Part shown: in pieces, positions 62,268 through 64,000 of the stretch
How the letters are laid out: every line of letters begins with the position of its first letter
Position numbering within the stretch: position 1 is the first letter of the stretch
From: Saccharopolyspora rectivirgula DSM 43747
Lineage (GTDB): Bacteria > Actinomycetota > Actinomycetes > Mycobacteriales > Pseudonocardiaceae
Reading direction: 5' to 3'
Length of the DNA stretch: 64,000 nucleotides
NCBI RefSeq assembly: GCF_000497205.1
Contig: NZ_AYJW01000004.1
Coordinates: 1-64,000, forward strand
Notes under the pieces: model-generated
What the model was told of the DNA's origin: nothing
What the model saw: only the letters and a program-made list of their open reading frames with translations
Database searches by the model: none
Program-made: the position numbers and the translations under genes

Positions 62268-63476
62268 TCAGCCCAGTGCCACCAGCTCGTCACCCCGCTG
62301 TTCCAGCACCACCGACCCGGTGCTGGCGAGCTGCACCGGCCCGGAGTGGCCGCCCCGGTCGACCGGGATGATCCGCTCGGGCTGCCCGCTGCGCAGCTCG
62401 ACGACGGCCAGCCCGTCGGGAACCGGGACCAGGAGCTTGCCGGCGAAGCTGGTCCCGGGGCCGAGCGTGTCCGGAAGCGTCCACAGCGGGCGCAGGGTCT
62501 TCGCGTCCAGGGCCACCGTGTCCCGTCCGGTGTACCAGTGGATGCGCTGCTGGTTCCGGTAGGTCGGCTCGACGAGCACATCGCCCTGCCCGGACGGTTC
62601 CCCGACCCGGACCGGGAAGCGGTGCTCGATGTTGCCCTGGGCGTTGTACACCAGCACTTCCGACCGGTCCCGCAGCAGAACAGCGGTGCGCTCCTTGTTG
62701 GTGGCCACCACGCTGGCCTGGGAGCTGCCCAGGATGGTGGTGAAGACCTCTTCGGGCTCCTCGTGGTCCTCCGGGCGCGCCTTGACCGTGGTCAGCCGGT
62801 CGCCCGGTTCCTGCGGGCACTTCTCGACCAGCGCGATGCGGTCGTCGCCGGGCATGATCGAGGAGAACGTGCAGTCCGGGCGCCGCATCTTGTTGTCCGG
62901 GTTCTTCAGCGCCGGTGGGATCCCGTACTTCTGGGTGTGCACCAGATCGGAGCGCCACGTCTCGAACACGCGGGAGCCGGTGGCGGTGACGTAGGTCCCG
63001 TCGCCGATCAGCCGGGTGCCGAGCTCGGCGTCGCTGTTGCGCTGCGGGCCGCGGACCCCGGTGTCCCCCTTGAGCGCGGTGACTTCGCTGCAGTTGTGCG
63101 ATTTGCGGTGGACGGCCAGCGCCATGCCCCACTCCTGGCCGACCGTGCACAGTGGAATGTCTCGGGCGTACCGCCAGCGGACTTCGCCCGTTCGCGGATC
63201 ACGCCCGAGAACTTCGTTGCCGGAGCCGGTGACCACGGCCGGCCCGGCGACCACCGGTTCCGGGGTGGCCGGGCTGGCGGCCCGCCACTGCTCGGTGAGC
63301 CGGTCCGGGACCGCCATGGCAGGTGCCAGGTCCGGCAGCGGGGTGGCTGCTGTTTCGGAGACCGTGGCCCGGGCGTCGCTGTTCCACCACAGCGCACCGG
63401 CCCCGGCGATTACGGCCAGGACGAGTGAGACGACCACTGCGAGATCGGTCTTCGTGCGCCGTTCCGGCCGGACCAC
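62268..63476 (-). CDS. PQQ-like beta-propeller membrane-anchored protein (Rv3212 type)
   Basis: 402 residues. Membrane helix at about 12-30 (LAVVVSLVLAVIAGAGALWW), then repeated WD/PQQ-like blades: NEVLGRDPRTGEVRWRYARD, VTALKGDTGVRG, VYNAQGNIEHRFPV, TVALDAKTLRPLWTLPDTLG. Lies next to an RhlE-type helicase gene as in mycobacteria (Rv3211-Rv3212). No enzymatic motif; may be a secreted-side scaffold. Abuts the convergent membrane gene. Confidence 0.8.
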   Translation of the reverse strand: MVRPERRTKTDLAVVVSLVLAVIAGAGALWWNSDARATVSETAATPLPDLAPAMAVPDRLTEQWRAASPATPEPVVAGPAVVTGSGNEVLGRDPRTGEVRWRYARDIPLCTVGQEWGMALAVHRKSHNCSEVTALKGDTGVRGPQRNSDAELGTRLIGDGTYVTATGSRVFETWRSDLVHTQKYGIPPALKNPDNKMRRPDCTFSSIMPGDDRIALVEKCPQEPGDRLTTVKARPEDHEEPEEVFTTILGSSQASVVATNKERTAVLLRDRSEVLVYNAQGNIEHRFPVRVGEPSGQGDVLVEPTYRNQQRIHWYTGRDTVALDAKTLRPLWTLPDTLGPGTSFAGKLLVPVPDGLAVVELRSGQPERIIPVDRGGHSGPVQLASTGSVVLEQRGDELVALG

Positions 63477-63514
63477 AGGTACTCCTTGCTCGGCTGGCTG
63501 CTTTCAGCGCCAGC

Positions 63515-64000
63515 TTAAGCGTTCCCCCTGGAGGATTCGGCGTTGGCTTCACCGGACTGCTTGCGGATCGCGGACTGCGGTTTGGCCGAACTCGTCCGCT
63601 TGGCCACGTCGGTCTCCTTGCCGCCGCGGGTGCGCCGCCGCCGGCGCTTGCGGGGGCGGGTCTCCTCGCTGTTGGCCGCGCTGGGCTTGACCTCCACGCC
63701 ACCGCGGGTCCGGCGCCGCCGGCGCCGACGACCGCTGCCGTGCTCGGGTTCGGCATCCAGCCCCGGGCGGGTGCGCTTCGACAGGGGCAACCGCCCGCCG
63801 GCGTCCTCCGGGATGTCCAGGTCCGAGTACAGGTGCGGGGAGGTGGAGTACGTCTCGACCGGGTCCGGCTGGCCGAGGCCGAGCGCTTTGTCGATCAGCT
63901 TCCAGCGCTGCTCGTCCTCCCAGTCGACCAGGGTGATCGCGACACCGGTGCGGCCGGCCCGGCCGGTGCGGCCGATCCGGTGGATGTAGGTGTTCTCGTC
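63515..64000 (-). CDS. rhlE: DEAD-box RNA helicase, C-terminal part only
   Basis: Partial: only the last 161 codons are inside the window, and the N-terminus lies to the right. The visible frame starts ENTYIHRIGRTGRAGRTGVAI (helicase motif VI) and continues AITLVDWEDEQRWKLIDKALGL. The tail (last 90 residues) is strongly basic with two GRRRRRRRTRGG/KRRRRRTRGG blocks, RNA-binding type. Adjacent PQQ-like gene agrees with an RhlE assignment. Confidence 0.88.
   Translation of the reverse strand, partial: DENTYIHRIGRTGRAGRTGVAITLVDWEDEQRWKLIDKALGLGQPDPVETYSTSPHLYSDLDIPEDAGGRLPLSKRTRPGLDAEPEHGSGRRRRRRRTRGGVEVKPSAANSEETRPRKRRRRRTRGGKETDVAKRTSSAKPQSAIRKQSGEANAESSRGNA

Noticed and set aside
1-64000. 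tRNA, rRNA, CRISPR arrays, IS elements, prophage
   Set aside because: Looked for tRNA T-loop words, direct repeat arrays and transposase motifs by eye; none found. A tRNAscan or ISfinder run would be decisive.

Overview
The window is a 64 kb piece of a chromosome from a GC-rich actinobacterium. Supporting signs are GTG/TTG starts, a mycothiol gene (mshB), an actinobacterial type dapD, TatB, a SigE/RseA/HtrA cluster and an LpqY-SugABC trehalose importer. From memory, the gene order from typA (about 18 kb) to corA (about 58 kb) follows Mycobacterium tuberculosis Rv1165 to Rv1239c, with local inversions and missing genes. Protein style and small intergenic palindromes suggest Pseudonocardiales, perhaps near Saccharopolyspora; the genus is a guess. 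I see no rRNA, tRNA, CRISPR array, insertion sequence or prophage. This looks like conserved core chromosome, not an island.

Layout. 0-7.4 kb: DNA repair and housekeeping (rmuC fragment, sbcDC, ogt, ychF). 7.5-12 kb: DUF1648 protein, CutA, NUDIX, PAS-PAS-GGDEF cyclase, D-amino-acid oxidase, pterin dehydratase. 12.2-16 kb: thiamine importer thiBPQ behind a TPP riboswitch. 16-17.8 kb: an SRPBCC-NUDIX fusion, a YciI-like protein and a small cysteine/lysine-rich protein under a near-consensus IdeR/DmdR iron box. 18-29.6 kb: typA, an LpqW-like lipoprotein, mshB, fdxA and three lysine/diaminopimelate genes (dapC-like, dapD, dapE), a CHAD protein and a stomatin-like protein. 29.8-35 kb: two LOG proteins and FolP2 linked by 4-base start/stop overlaps, then PadR, DivIVA-like, SRPBCC, tag and an enoyl-CoA hydratase. 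35.6-39 kb: DUF3117, leucyl aminopeptidase, MFS exporter.

38.9-46.9 kb: a minus-strand envelope-stress block, sigE-rseA-htrA-tatB, with a putative SigE-type promoter in front of sigE; then a divergent O-methyltransferase, mrp, a MarR regulator with a palindromic operator, DUF1003 and a soluble MgtE-N/CBS protein. 47-52 kb: CitE-like lyase, an 1130-residue patatin-like membrane protein and a GSP17M-like protein. 52.4-58.5 kb: lpqY-sugABC, then corA on the minus strand with a leader ORF and two very small genes downstream. 58.7-64 kb: NUDIX, small membrane peptide, PH-domain protein, PHP phosphoesterase, RecB-like nuclease, membrane protein, PQQ-like propeller protein and the 3' end of a DEAD-box helicase gene.

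A recurrent regulatory theme is a TANNNT hexamer 5-8 bases before the start codon, as expected for leaderless transcripts; I count about sixteen genes. The less ordinary items are the iron-box small protein, the corA leader ORF, the tiny genes downstream of corA, the truncated ORF where gpgS would be expected, and a probably frameshifted gene before fdxA. All positions and motifs were read by eye; family names rest on recognised motifs, with no database search.
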